Origin: Cloacimonetes bacterium UBA5284
GTDB taxonomy: Bacteria; Cloacimonadota; Cloacimonadia; Cloacimonadales; Cloacimonadaceae
Length of the DNA stretch: 64,000 bases
Assembly (NCBI GenBank): GCA_002410505.1
Contig: DHSO01000024.1
Location: forward strand, 5,752 to 69,751
Reading direction: 5' to 3'
Shown here piece by piece: positions 9,495 to 19,426 of this stretch. The notes beneath the pieces are model-generated. The model was not told the DNA's origin and ran no database searches. It saw only the letters and a program-made list of their open reading frames with translations. The translations under genes were made by a program, and so were the position numbers. The stretch's first letter is position 1; the number at the start of each line of letters is the position of its first letter.

Positions 9495-9800
9495 ATCAAT
9501 TCTTTGTTTTCTTACTCCTGCTTATAATCAAAACTTGTGTGTGCTTCAGTATTACTCTTTCGGATGCACAATTAGATGTATCTTGGTCGTATCTGCATAT
9601 TTGGATAGTAGATACACAAATAAACTCTGTTTATGGGCGTCAGGATGGAAAACTTGGAATATTTGTCAACAAGAATCTGACTATCTGAGAATAATAGTCA
9701 GTTATCCACCACCACTCCACACTGGTAAACGGGACCGCATTGCTACGCAAATAGCCTTATCTTGTCAGCTTTTCGCAGCCCTCCATAAAGGATGCTTATG
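9495..9800. other. Intergenic region upstream of the tetR-efflux operon; candidate operator
   Basis: No gene recognised in 306 bp. An inverted repeat CTGACTAT-N9-ATAGTCAG lies at 9677-9701, about 180 bp before the tetR start. It could be a TetR-type operator or a weak terminator hairpin between the sorting-domain gene end and the efflux promoter. Neither role is proven. Confidence 0.35.
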
Positions 9801-11195
9801 CTATTTTACTACGATGAACTTCCGGGTGCCAAAGCCTTGCACTTTCAGAAAATACAGGCCGGCCGGCAGCTGGGACAGATCCAGTATTTGCTCGCTTTTT
9901 CCGCTCTGAAAACGCAGATCCTTTAGCTTTTGGCCACGCAGATTGTAAACTGCCGCCCCTGAGGCTGCAGGCAGCGATGAACTGATCTTTAGAGCAGATG
10001 TGGCAGGATTTGGGAAGATGCGCACAGATAAGGCAGGACTTTGGATATCATCCTCATTGGAGGAAGGATTGGCTATGTTTTCTTCTACATATTCCTCTCC
10101 ATCGGAAAACACAATGCTAATCGATTCCCAGTTCACAGGCAGGCTGAGGTTGCTGATACCATACAGAGCGGATACACCGAAATCCACATAGTCCGGATTT
10201 TGCAAATCAAGTTGATGTTGCTGAGTGCCATCGATGCTCAGATAAGCTTGATGAGGCACATTCGCATCCCCATCGGTGTAGGTTAGTTGGAGATTGTTTA
10301 GCTCCATAGCTTCGAGGTTCAGGTCATAGCTGATATCACTGATTACCGGGCTGAAATTGTTTTCACCGCTCACATATTGGGCTTTCAGCAACAGAAAACC
10401 GGGAATAGTGTAATCTCCTTCCTGGATACCGGTATTCATACTCAACTGGGCCGTAGCGGTGGCCGAGGCAAAGAGCGGATAATCCGGCAACAGCCAATCT
10501 CCCACGTCCGCGTCTGAATACAGATCATCCAGTGCGCAGGAAAGAAAGAGCCACTCTCCCAAAACCTGGTACTCGATATCTCCCAGACGCTGCAATCCTT
10601 CCAGGCTCGTACCTGTAATTTTGTACAGGCCGGGGCTCAGAAGCATGCCCAAATTAACGGTATATATCAGCCCGTAGGCCACCGGTGTATTCTCAAAATC
10701 CACCAACGGATTAGCCAGAATGGACATATAGGCATTGAAGTTGAGGCCGGAATTGACCGGATACAATCCCGTAGCATTGCGGATGGCAAAGTAGATACGT
10801 TCATCGTCGAAAGACACTCTGCTTTCCAGGAGGTCCAGATTTACATCTTCGATAGCCTGATCGGCCTGAGGATCTGTTTGATATGGAGTGTAGGCAGCAA
10901 AAGCAGGCTCGGAAAGATTGTATATCGGGTTCAACAGCCCGAGGATACCGGTTTTGAATCCCAGATAAGCAGGCTCGGCAAGACTCCCTTGTTTCCATCC
11001 ATCCACCCAGGGCAGCAGCTCAGTCTCCACAACTCCGCCTGTTTCCAGATAGTAATAGCTTCCCTCTCCACTACTGGAGACAGCAAAGCTATATGGCGCG
11101 TCCAGATCAAAGCTGAAGATTCGCTCCAAATCCAGATAGCCCATCAATAAGGCTGATTGCACCAACAGTAAAGCAATTATACACGTTTTACGCAT
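9801..11195 (-). CDS. Secreted protein with Por/T9SS-type C-terminal sorting domain
   Basis: 464 residues. The signal peptide covers IIALLLVQSALLMGYLD. The central part (about 30-370) is acidic, aromatic-rich and probably beta-sandwich; I recognise no enzyme family. The last about 75 residues are a clear secretion/sorting domain: RIFPNPATSALKI, then YNLRGQKLKDL, LPAGLYFLKV and a terminal basic KFIVVK. In Bacteroidetes such domains direct export by the type IX system and surface anchoring; whether a T9SS operates here cannot be seen in this window. The gene is 30 nt downstream of the acyltransferase gene. Confidence 0.85.
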   Translation of the reverse strand: MRKTCIIALLLVQSALLMGYLDLERIFSFDLDAPYSFAVSSSGEGSYYYLETGGVVETELLPWVDGWKQGSLAEPAYLGFKTGILGLLNPIYNLSEPAFAAYTPYQTDPQADQAIEDVNLDLLESRVSFDDERIYFAIRNATGLYPVNSGLNFNAYMSILANPLVDFENTPVAYGLIYTVNLGMLLSPGLYKITGTSLEGLQRLGDIEYQVLGEWLFLSCALDDLYSDADVGDWLLPDYPLFASATATAQLSMNTGIQEGDYTIPGFLLLKAQYVSGENNFSPVISDISYDLNLEAMELNNLQLTYTDGDANVPHQAYLSIDGTQQHQLDLQNPDYVDFGVSALYGISNLSLPVNWESISIVFSDGEEYVEENIANPSSNEDDIQSPALSVRIFPNPATSALKISSSLPAASGAAVYNLRGQKLKDLRFQSGKSEQILDLSQLPAGLYFLKVQGFGTRKFIVVK

Positions 11196-11225
11196 AGTTT
11201 CTCCTTTGAAACCAGCAGTATTGAT

Positions 11226-11945
11226 TCACATCTGTGCCAGGGCAGTTTTTATGCGGCGGTGAATCTCATCTGCCAGCGCCCGTTTCTCTTTATAAATGGG
11301 GTCCATTGGCGTAACCGGTTCCAGCACCTTCAGTTTGAGCTCTGCCGGTTGAATCCGCTTATTAATCTCATGCACCCGCCACGTACCCTTAATAGCCAGC
11401 GGAACGATCGTGGCCTGAGCCATAGCCGGTAGTTTAAAACTTCCCAGATGGAATTCTGCCATCTCATCTTTACGGCTTCTGGTTCCCTCCGGGAATATCA
11501 CCATAGGATGCCCTGCCCGGATTACTTCCGCACTCTGTTGAAAGGTTTCAATGGCCTTCCTGGGGGACGAGCGGTCGATAAAGACGCAGGGGATTTCTTT
11601 CATCCACCAGGACAGCACAGGAATCTTGAAGAGTTCTTGCTTGGCAATGAAGCCCGCGGGTCTGCCGATGAAGCCCAAAACCAGAGGGATGTCAAACATG
11701 CCTTGATGGTTTGAGATAAAACAGATATTCTCGCTGTCAGGAAGATTTTCCAAGCCTGAAACATCCACTTTTGAACCGGTACTGAGCACGGTGGTTCTAC
11801 CCCAAAAGCGGACAAAGAAATTCACTACTTTTCGATAGGCAGCTTTGGGAAGCAGTAACTTGCAGATAATCAAAAGAATATATGCCAGCAGGCATAGAAA
11901 CATGAAGAAGATAAACCAGATTTTCCAGAGGGCAGATCTCACCAA
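11226..11945 (-). CDS. plsC: 1-acyl-sn-glycerol-3-phosphate acyltransferase (PlsC family)
   Basis: 239 residues. One or two N-terminal TM helices (WFIFFMFLCLLAYILLIICKLL) precede the acyltransferase fold. Motif I is NHQGMFD (His-x4-Asp, about residue 80), motif II lies around FIAKQELFKIPVLSWW, motif III is FPEGTRS, and motif IV is ATIVPLAIKG. It acylates lysophosphatidate at the inner membrane in phospholipid synthesis. It is 7 nt downstream of the deacetylase-like gene. More than one PlsC paralog per genome is common, so assignment to the housekeeping reaction is likely but not certain. Confidence 0.88.
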   Translation of the reverse strand: MVRSALWKIWFIFFMFLCLLAYILLIICKLLLPKAAYRKVVNFFVRFWGRTTVLSTGSKVDVSGLENLPDSENICFISNHQGMFDIPLVLGFIGRPAGFIAKQELFKIPVLSWWMKEIPCVFIDRSSPRKAIETFQQSAEVIRAGHPMVIFPEGTRSRKDEMAEFHLGSFKLPAMAQATIVPLAIKGTWRVHEINKRIQPAELKLKVLEPVTPMDPIYKEKRALADEIHRRIKTALAQM

Positions 11946-11952
11946 TACTCCC

Positions 11953-13398
11953 TTAATAACTCAATGTCACCCATTCATCATAGAGGTCTTTCAGAGAAGT
12001 GATCCATCCTCCCTTGCGCAGAGCGTAGCGGATGGTCTTCCAATACAGGCTTCCCCAACCCGGGTAGTCCACCGGATCGAAAGTGGTATTGTGCCACAGC
12101 AGTGACAGGTGAGATTGATACAAACCCGCCACATTGATCAAACGGCGAAGCGCCAGCTTTGCCCCATTTCTGCCCATATCCATCGCGCGAGTTGAATACA
12201 GGCTGGTGTCCATCACGATCAGAGGTATTTCCAACACCCGGAAGGGACGGTTTTCAGCGATATTGAAGGGATAGAAGGGAAATGAAATACCCGCTCTGAA
12301 GCCGATGTTTTCCCAATAACCCAAGGTGCTGTCGTACTTTATTCCTTCTGTTTCCAGATTGCTAAAACTCTTTTGATAATCAAAGTGCAGATAGTGGGTT
12401 CGGAAGCCTTCTACCACAAAGCCCAGTTCCCGCAAGTTAGCCAATTCTGCCCTCAACACTTCCAGATCGTAAGCGGATTCGGGAGAGCCGTGCAGACCTA
12501 CATCCTGCTGGCCCAGCAGATCGATGATCTCTTCACGAAACGCCATATCCGAGATATAGTTCTGCCGGGGATCTTCGAAGGAAGAGGAGCCCATCAGAAA
12601 CCAGGTTGATTTCACTTTCAAATCTTGCTCTTTTTGCAATATCTTATGCAGCAATCTGTAGTGATTGTACAGGTACTTTTTGTGCAGATGATGTCCCGCA
12701 AGCTTATAAAGCGCATTCAAAGGCCGTTTATACAGTGTATATAGGTTGTATTTTGCGGTCTTCCGGATGCTGGAGTCGTCCCAAAACCGCCAATAATCGA
12801 TGTCGTGAGACAGACTCATGGCAAAGCGTTTTGTTTCTTGCCAGGTGGTGTCTCGCACAAACTCCGGCAAGGTCTGTTGCATGGCATAAGTGAGAGCCTG
12901 GCAATACACATCTACAACCGGCACCTCACTGAAATCCCAGCGATATTGCAGGCTTTCCTTGAAATCCACTCTTCCTCTGGGCAGCCCCATATTGCTAAGA
13001 ATGTATTCGTGCCAGCAAGTAAGGAAATAAAAGCCTCCCGCCACGATATCCTTGCGCAAAATGCAGCTTTCCGTGGAAAATGAGAAGATCGGCCCACCCA
13101 GTGAAAACAGAAAGGGCAGATGATGGTTTTTGAAACTGCAGAAATTTACCTTCTCCAGGGGATAGAGCTCGCGCTTTTCAAAGAAATCCGCTGTTTCGTT
13201 TTCGAACTGGATCCGCACTGGATAATCTCGCGACGGGCCGGGTCCATAATATATATGCGCTGCTTCGAAATGCGCGCCATAGATGAATTTCGGATTTAGG
13301 CGCAGAATGTAGCAGAAGGTGCGAAACACAAACTCTGCCTTGGGGATATAGCTTTCCGGCAAGTTCAGCAGAATGTTTATGTTTGGATAGCGCTCCAT
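11953..13398 (-). CDS. Polysaccharide deacetylase-like protein
   Basis: 481 residues. The C-terminal half resembles the NodB-type deacetylase barrel: FAMSLSHDIDYWRF contains the S-H-D-I-D metal/catalytic strand (about 200-213), DVGLHGSPESAYD has the H-x-S motif, GFRTHYLHFD holds the FR/H substrate strand, and LLWHNTTFD gives the final His. The N-terminal 190 residues are a separate domain of unknown function often paired with such deacetylases. No signal peptide is visible, so a cytoplasmic or membrane-associated glycan substrate is likely. It ends 7 nt before plsC and starts 4 nt after lon. Confidence 0.75.
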   Translation of the reverse strand: MERYPNINILLNLPESYIPKAEFVFRTFCYILRLNPKFIYGAHFEAAHIYYGPGPSRDYPVRIQFENETADFFEKRELYPLEKVNFCSFKNHHLPFLFSLGGPIFSFSTESCILRKDIVAGGFYFLTCWHEYILSNMGLPRGRVDFKESLQYRWDFSEVPVVDVYCQALTYAMQQTLPEFVRDTTWQETKRFAMSLSHDIDYWRFWDDSSIRKTAKYNLYTLYKRPLNALYKLAGHHLHKKYLYNHYRLLHKILQKEQDLKVKSTWFLMGSSSFEDPRQNYISDMAFREEIIDLLGQQDVGLHGSPESAYDLEVLRAELANLRELGFVVEGFRTHYLHFDYQKSFSNLETEGIKYDSTLGYWENIGFRAGISFPFYPFNIAENRPFRVLEIPLIVMDTSLYSTRAMDMGRNGAKLALRRLINVAGLYQSHLSLLWHNTTFDPVDYPGWGSLYWKTIRYALRKGGWITSLKDLYDEWVTLSY

Positions 13399-13402
13399 CT
13401 TT

Positions 13403-15730
13403 CTACTTTTCTTTGGCAGGCATTACTACTTTTTCCAATACTTGAGATACATCCGTCACAAAGGTGATATCCATGCCGCTGAGGATCTCAGCGGAGAATT
13501 CGGCGATGCTTTCGCGGTTTTCTTCAGGAACGATCAGTTTGTGAATTCCGGCGCGTTTTGCTGCCAGCATTTTTTCTTTCAAGCCACCGATGGGCAAGAC
13601 CTTGCCTTGCAGGGTCAGTTCTCCGGTCATGGCTATATCGTGTCTCACCTTGCGTTGCATAAAAAGCGATGCCAGCGCGGTGGTAAGTGTGATTCCTGCG
13701 GAAGGGCCATCTTTGGGCACCGCTCCGGCGGGAAAATGGATGTGCATATCGAAGGTGCTAAAGTCCTTGGGATTGATCTTGTATTGCTGATAGTGAGCCT
13801 TTAGATAGCTGATGGCGATGCGGGCAGATTCCTTCATCACTTCGCCCAAAAGTCCGGTAAGGATTACCCCCCCCTTTCCGGGCATCCGGCTAGCTTCGCA
13901 AAAGAGGATTTCTCCCCCATAACTGGTCCATGCCAAGCCTGTCGCCACACCGATTTCGGACTTGCGATTGGCCAATTCCAAGCTATATTTGCGGGGTCCC
14001 AGATATGTTTTAATGTTACTCGCCTTCAAGCTCCAGGGACCTTGCGCTCCTGCAGCGGCTTCGCGGGCGATCTTTCGGAGGATGGAGCCGATCCTGCGTT
14101 GCAGATTGCGCACGCCTGCTTCTCTCACGTAGTACCTAATCAATTCTTGCAAAGCGCTTTTGTGAAAGCTGATCTTTCTGTCTGCCAAACCGTTGTCATC
14201 CTTTTCCCGCGGGATCAGGTAGGCTTTGGCTATGGCTATCTTGTCGTGCTCCAGATAGCTGCTAAACTCGATAATTTCCATGCGGTCTCGCAAAGGCGCA
14301 GGAATTGTGTCCAGCGAATTCGCGGTGGTGATAAACATCACTTCCGATAGATCGAAGGGCAGGTTTAAATAGTTGTCCACAAAGCTGTTGTTTTGCTCGG
14401 GATCCAGCACTTCCAGCAAAGCGGAGGCGGGATCACCTCTAAAATCGCGCCCCAATTTGTCGATCTCATCCAGCATAAATACCGGATTTGCCGTACCTTG
14501 GCGCTTGATCTCGGTGATAATCTTGCCCGGCATAGCGCCAATGTAGGTGCGGCGATGACCGCGGATTTCAGCTTCATCGTGAATTCCGCCCAGCGACATC
14601 CGGATAAACTTGCGGTTCAAGGCTCTGGCAACCGATTTGCCGATTGAGGTCTTCCCCGTTCCGGGAGGGCCCACAAAGCAAAGAATCGGCCCCTTTAACT
14701 GCCCCTTGAGCTTCTTCACTGCGATGTATTCCAAGATGCGTTCCTTGGGCTTTTCCAAACCATAATGATCCTTTGTAAGCACGCGCTCGATCTTCGTCAT
14801 ATCCAGTCTGTCCTTACTATACTTTGTCCAGGGAATGTTTACTATCCAATCCAGATAATTCCGGATTACTCCATATTCGCTGGAGGCAGGCTGCATCACA
14901 GACAGTCGTTCCAATTCATCATTTGCCACTTCCTGCACATATTCTGGAAGCTTGTTCTTTTTGATGAGATCCTGCCATTTCTGGATTTCTTTGCTCACTT
15001 CGTCGGTTTCGCCCAGTTCACGGCGTATGGCATCTATCTGTTCGCGCAGATAATAGCGCCGTTGATCTTCATTCATCTCCAGCTGAATATTGTTCCGGAT
15101 ATGATTCTCCATGCGCATTTGCCGGATGAGCTCTGCCAAACAGTTATTGAGGTATTTAAAACGCTGTTTTAGATCCACCAGTTCCAGAAGTCTTTGTCGA
15201 TCCGAGACCTGCAGTTCTATGTTTCCGGCGATAATATCCGCCACACGGCCGGATTGCTTTATGTTTGAAAGACCGGCTATCATTTCCCGATTCAGCAAGC
15301 TGCTTTCCTGAGACACCTTATCCAAAAGCTCCAGGGCTATGGTGCGATAAGCCTGAATTTCCATGTCATCACCCGTGGGCTCTGTAATCACTTCCACATC
15401 CACCATTATGAAGGGCTCTCTTTGAACGGGGCGCTGCATACGGATGCGCGAAGTCCCCTGCAAAAGCAGGCTGATACTGCCATCCTGGTTTCTCAACATC
15501 CTCAGGATAGTGATAGCAGTGCCGACGCTTTCCAGCTGACCGGCATCGCCTTCCCCGCCGCGGTCCAGGAAAAAGGCCATTAATTTATCGTTCGAAAGAG
15601 CGTGATCAATTACAAGCTTGGATTCCTCATCTGTAACAACCAGTGGCATTAAAAGATAGGGAAACATCACCACATTGTTCAGATGCAAGACCGGCAATGT
15701 CCTGGGAATCCTGTTGTTGTTATCTTCCAT
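13403..15730 (-). CDS. lon: ATP-dependent Lon protease
   Basis: 775 residues, normal for LonA. Order: N-terminal substrate-binding domain (LPVLHLNNVVMFPYLLMPL onward), coiled linker, AAA+ domain with Walker A GPPGTGKTS (about 348) and Walker B PVFMLDEIDKLG, sensor residues in FITTANSLDTIP, then the C-terminal protease with the catalytic Ser in KDGPSAGIT and the Lys in GGLKEKMLAAKRAG. It degrades misfolded and regulatory proteins in the cytosol. An AAGGAG site lies 7 nt before the ATG. The deacetylase-like gene and plsC follow closely, an unusual grouping that is probably just shared transcription. Confidence 0.98.
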   Translation of the reverse strand: MEDNNNRIPRTLPVLHLNNVVMFPYLLMPLVVTDEESKLVIDHALSNDKLMAFFLDRGGEGDAGQLESVGTAITILRMLRNQDGSISLLLQGTSRIRMQRPVQREPFIMVDVEVITEPTGDDMEIQAYRTIALELLDKVSQESSLLNREMIAGLSNIKQSGRVADIIAGNIELQVSDRQRLLELVDLKQRFKYLNNCLAELIRQMRMENHIRNNIQLEMNEDQRRYYLREQIDAIRRELGETDEVSKEIQKWQDLIKKNKLPEYVQEVANDELERLSVMQPASSEYGVIRNYLDWIVNIPWTKYSKDRLDMTKIERVLTKDHYGLEKPKERILEYIAVKKLKGQLKGPILCFVGPPGTGKTSIGKSVARALNRKFIRMSLGGIHDEAEIRGHRRTYIGAMPGKIITEIKRQGTANPVFMLDEIDKLGRDFRGDPASALLEVLDPEQNNSFVDNYLNLPFDLSEVMFITTANSLDTIPAPLRDRMEIIEFSSYLEHDKIAIAKAYLIPREKDDNGLADRKISFHKSALQELIRYYVREAGVRNLQRRIGSILRKIAREAAAGAQGPWSLKASNIKTYLGPRKYSLELANRKSEIGVATGLAWTSYGGEILFCEASRMPGKGGVILTGLLGEVMKESARIAISYLKAHYQQYKINPKDFSTFDMHIHFPAGAVPKDGPSAGITLTTALASLFMQRKVRHDIAMTGELTLQGKVLPIGGLKEKMLAAKRAGIHKLIVPEENRESIAEFSAEILSGMDITFVTDVSQVLEKVVMPAKEK

Positions 15731-16076
15731 TGTGCACTCCTTAGATTATGCAGTTTTATGATATAGATAAGGCATTTTTGCTAAAAGGCAAGAATCTGCT
15801 TCCAGCGCTTTTTGACAAGGAAAATTTTTGCTTTTTTGTATTATCTGTTTTTTACTTATTGTGCTATACAGATGCCCTTAGCCCTGAGCCGATGTGAATA
15901 CTCCACCCCCATTCATCAATCGCGTTGCCATGCACTGTTGATGCAGTTCCCACTGCATATTCACCCCACAGCCACTGCTTTGAGCGAGGGGCATGGATAT
16001 AGTTCAAAGCATGGATTAGCATCCCACGAAAATCATATGGGGGTTTTAAGCGGTGTTTGTACCGGAGCTATGCTGC
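15731..16076. other. Promoter-bearing gap upstream of lon
   Basis: 346 bp without a recognised gene. On the minus strand, reading toward lon, an A/T-rich stretch offers TTGCCT, 16 nt, TATCTA about 35 nt before the start codon. Another TTGTCA lies further upstream. I do not see a CIRCE element or a clear heat-shock box. The rest, next to the PII-like gene end, shows nothing distinctive. Confidence 0.3.
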
Positions 16077-17198
16077 TCAGCTTCTTTTCTTGATCTCTTT
16101 TGCCCGATAGGTAAAGGCTTTATCCACCGGCAAAGAATAAAGCATGGCTTTAGCGTCGTCCTCAAAACAACCTGTCGCGCTGAGTGCTTTTGCAATCGCC
16201 TGCACTTTGGCGGTGGGAACTATCATCTTGCAGATTTCGCGGATGTGACGGCGTAGCTCCAGGTCTTCGTCCAAGCTATTGAAGCGGATCTTGCAAATTG
16301 TAGCGCCCGGTGCGCCGCTGCTCATGGCGGCTTCCGTGAGTTCCGTGCCCTTGCCTTCCTCGCAGATCAGGTTCAACTCGGTCAAATCAAAAAGAAAATC
16401 GCGGTGTTTGGTGGCTTCCCGTTCCAAGCTGGATTTTCGCCATTCCATCCCGCCTTTGAGGGCATCGATGGCAGAGACCATCTGCTCCAAACTGGCAGCC
16501 TGATCTGTCTTGGAACGAGAGATCTTGGTATTTACAATCCCTTGTTTGATGGGATACACATAGGCGATGCCCCTGCCGGGTTCATCCAGCTTTCCCACTT
16601 CTATATAAAGTTCCATTACAGGGTTTGTGTCGTGTTTACTGAGTACGAGGTTGATCAGTTCCTTTTCCGGGGGGATGGTGATCCTGAGTAGCCCCAGTTT
16701 ATCGCGCACGCCAGAACCTTCACCATGGGTGGTGGCTGGCACGCTAGCGCCATAGTTCAGGGAAATGCGGGAGATTTTATCGCCCTCTCCCCTTTGCACC
16801 ACACAGGTGATTCCCACCAATTGATGAAAGAAATTCTCGGTGTACTTTCTTTTGAAGTGCGTTTCCTGCACTCCCGAATATTCCGGATGGCTGTGTAGCA
16901 CGTCGATTTCCTGGCTGTAGATAGTGCCTTTCCCCGGAGAGCGAAGATCATACTTTTTCGCGATGTAACCGAGTACCGCCGTTTCGTTCTCTTCATCTAC
17001 AAGAAAACTTAAGATTTCCACGGGGTAGCTAACCAAATTGTGACGTTTGAGGATATTCGTAAACCCAGCGTTCACATTCAAAAGGGAAGAACGTCCCACT
17101 TCCATGAATAACTGGTGAATTCCAAGCGCATAGAGGTCGTCAACCACAGATTTTGCCAGGTTCTTATTCAGGATGATGTTGATCTTCACGCATTTCAT
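16077..17198 (-). CDS. PII (GlnB)-like signalling protein with tandem PII-type repeats
   Basis: 373 residues containing what look like three PII-type units. Unit A (about 1-105) reads CVKINIILNKNLAKSVVDDL then VEILSFLVDEENETAVLGYI and PGKGTIYSQEI. Unit B (about 128-230) has NYGASVPATTHGEGSG, KLGLLRITIPPEKELINLVL and PGRGIAYVYPI. Unit C (about 275-365) has EEGKGTELTEAAMSSGAPGA and a final AKVQAIAKALSATG. PII proteins are normally about 110-residue homotrimers that sense nucleotides and bind transporters. The gene overlaps the DUF1538 membrane-protein gene by 4 nt, so it probably regulates that transporter. The three-unit reading is my alignment by eye; unit A is the most divergent. Confidence 0.75.
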   Translation of the reverse strand: MKCVKINIILNKNLAKSVVDDLYALGIHQLFMEVGRSSLLNVNAGFTNILKRHNLVSYPVEILSFLVDEENETAVLGYIAKKYDLRSPGKGTIYSQEIDVLHSHPEYSGVQETHFKRKYTENFFHQLVGITCVVQRGEGDKISRISLNYGASVPATTHGEGSGVRDKLGLLRITIPPEKELINLVLSKHDTNPVMELYIEVGKLDEPGRGIAYVYPIKQGIVNTKISRSKTDQAASLEQMVSAIDALKGGMEWRKSSLEREATKHRDFLFDLTELNLICEEGKGTELTEAAMSSGAPGATICKIRFNSLDEDLELRRHIREICKMIVPTAKVQAIAKALSATGCFEDDAKAMLYSLPVDKAFTYRAKEIKKRS

Positions 17199-19327
17199 AC
17201 CGCAACATCCTCATGGGTGAGTTCCAGGTTCTCTGGTTCATATTCTTTCAGGAACGCCTTTCTGCGCAGGTTGACAACCAAGCCCATACCCAGAACAGAA
17301 AAAATCGGACATACAAATGCCATCGCTAAAATGCCAAAACCTTCCACGACACCTACTTGAGTGCCGATGCCCAAGCCCATGGAGAGCACCAGAGGCACCG
17401 TGATCGGTCCGGTGGTTACGCCTGCGCTGTCCCAACCGATATTTACAAATTCCTCTGTAGAAAGGTAGGTGACTACGAGTAACAGCAGATATAAGGGACC
17501 CAACATCCAGAACAAGGGGATGTTCCAGACAATCTTGGCTACCCCCAGCATGATCCCGGTACCCACTCCCATCGCAACAGATTGAATCAAAAGGGATTTC
17601 TTGAAAGCACCCACTGTGATATCCTCAACTGTAAGACCCAGAGCGTTCAACGCGGGTTCTGCCAGAGTGGCACTATAACCCATGATAAAGGCAAAGATCA
17701 TCACTACCAGAATTCCCGCCATGCTATACGGACTTCTACCAAACAATGGCCCCCGGACGGGAACGTAGCGATAGAGCTTGCGGATTTCATCGAAGTTTCT
17801 GGCGTCAAACTTTGCAACTTTGATCTTTCCGTGGTCTTCGTAATAGAAAAACTCCGTAGTGCTGCCATCAGGCTGTACTGCCACATTCACCAGTTCTTTA
17901 TCAAAACCTTTGATGATGCTTCTACCCGCATGATTCTCCATCGGAGCAAATGATACCGGGAGGTTTGAGCCAACTTGGTCCCCAATTTTGGAGAGTCCAA
18001 GTTCGATGCCGCCCCCGAAAACCGCCATTCCCACCAAGGCAAAGGCTAAGCCCAATAATACTTCATCCGCTTTTGCCAAACGCTCCCGTAGAACGAAATA
18101 CAAAACCGCCAAAAGAAATAAGGAAAGGGGAACTATCGCCCGCAAGGCACTACTCACATTGCGGCTTATGTATGTAACTATATCAAGATCATCTAGAGGA
18201 TTGTTGGCTGCAGCTACGCCCTCAGCTTCCAGTGTTAGAATTTCAGAAAACTGGTCTTTGATCCCAATTGAGCCATTTTGGACCAGCCAAGTACGAAAGT
18301 TATCCAAGGTTGTAAATACTTCGCGGAGACGAGCCTCGGAACTCCCGATTTTCGCTACATATGCCATCAAATCATCTTCACTAGCGTTAAAAGCATTCAA
18401 CTGAGCCGGATAGCTGGCTTTACTAATGGCATAATCCTGCATTTCTGAAACACTATCGAAGAGATTGACACTTTCGTGATTATCCGGAGCAAAGAAACTA
18501 ACATCGTCCATCGGAGCAGGAACTTGGGCAGAAAACATCATCCCCAAGATCAACACGGCTATCGCCGGGACCAAGGATGCCAGAGTTACCATGCCAAAGC
18601 CGCCTTCGGTGTTTTCACCTCCTCGGTTTGCAACATGGCTGATGCCTATACCCATGGCAAGAACAAGGGGAACCGTAATCGGACCAGTAGTCACACACCC
18701 ACAATCCCAAGCAAGACCGATGATGTGCTTCAGATTGGGATGAAAAGATGCATAAAGCGAAAGCCCTAATAATATACTTATTAGGATGTAGATATATGGT
18801 TTGAGCGACCATCCTTTCAGGAACCGGATCATACCTAAAACAAGAGCCAGACCCACCCCGATCCCCATCGCGGCTACCAGATACGAGCTATATTTGTTCA
18901 AAAACAAAAACAAGAGGGGAGCTTCCCATGCCAAGACGCTGCTACCAGCGGCCTTTAGCACTCCGATCGCGGGCTCTGCATATGTAGATGCCAAGCCCAA
19001 GATAAAGGCGATGGTAAGGATTACATGTACTTTTGCCTTCTGCGGCAAGCGTATTCCTATCTCCTCGCCCATCGGCATGATCCCCAGTAACAATCCCTCC
19101 ATGAAAAAGGTGAGACCCAGAATTACCATCACCATACCTAAGGCGATCACCGAAGCATCAAGGATGGGTATGCCCAGAACAAGCGCCTGGAATAGGATCA
19201 AATATACGATAATCCCAGAAACTGCTTTAATCTGCTCTGATACTTTGATCCGAACGTATCTCAGTATCATGTTGATAGCTTCGTTACTGCTAACCCGGAA
19301 TCTCGGGCTCTCCTTCTTCTTGTTCAT
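17195..19327 (-). CDS. Double DUF1538 integral membrane protein (putative transporter)
   Basis: 710 residues with about 14 or more hydrophobic helices in two homologous halves separated by a soluble segment (about 260-380). Each half contains a YAEPAIG/LAEPALN motif (near 115 and 545) and a near-identical WD-x2-GVTTGPITVPLVL motif (first half WDCGCVTTGPITVPLVLAMG, second half WDSAGVTTGPITVPLVLSMG). DUF1538 proteins occur beside PII-like genes and are presumed transporters; the substrate is unknown. Gene duplication and fusion make one chain equal to a dimer of the usual single-domain proteins. Stop and start overlap (4 nt) with the PII-like gene. Confidence 0.88.
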   Translation of the reverse strand: MNKKKESPRFRVSSNEAINMILRYVRIKVSEQIKAVSGIIVYLILFQALVLGIPILDASVIALGMVMVILGLTFFMEGLLLGIMPMGEEIGIRLPQKAKVHVILTIAFILGLASTYAEPAIGVLKAAGSSVLAWEAPLLFLFLNKYSSYLVAAMGIGVGLALVLGMIRFLKGWSLKPYIYILISILLGLSLYASFHPNLKHIIGLAWDCGCVTTGPITVPLVLAMGIGISHVANRGGENTEGGFGMVTLASLVPAIAVLILGMMFSAQVPAPMDDVSFFAPDNHESVNLFDSVSEMQDYAISKASYPAQLNAFNASEDDLMAYVAKIGSSEARLREVFTTLDNFRTWLVQNGSIGIKDQFSEILTLEAEGVAAANNPLDDLDIVTYISRNVSSALRAIVPLSLFLLAVLYFVLRERLAKADEVLLGLAFALVGMAVFGGGIELGLSKIGDQVGSNLPVSFAPMENHAGRSIIKGFDKELVNVAVQPDGSTTEFFYYEDHGKIKVAKFDARNFDEIRKLYRYVPVRGPLFGRSPYSMAGILVVMIFAFIMGYSATLAEPALNALGLTVEDITVGAFKKSLLIQSVAMGVGTGIMLGVAKIVWNIPLFWMLGPLYLLLLVVTYLSTEEFVNIGWDSAGVTTGPITVPLVLSMGLGIGTQVGVVEGFGILAMAFVCPIFSVLGMGLVVNLRRKAFLKEYEPENLELTHEDVAV

Positions 19328-19426
19328 TTTATTTCCGCCTCCTTGGGCTTGTTAGCTTTCGTTTATATCGCATCAATTATCTCTGATAGGAAAACTCAGC
19401 ACTTATCATATCTGATGCGAAGGAGC

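Noticed and set aside
9535..9909. Plus-strand frame of 124 codons in the tetR upstream gap
   Set aside because: No ribosome site, no family and it overlaps the end of the sorting-domain gene in antisense.
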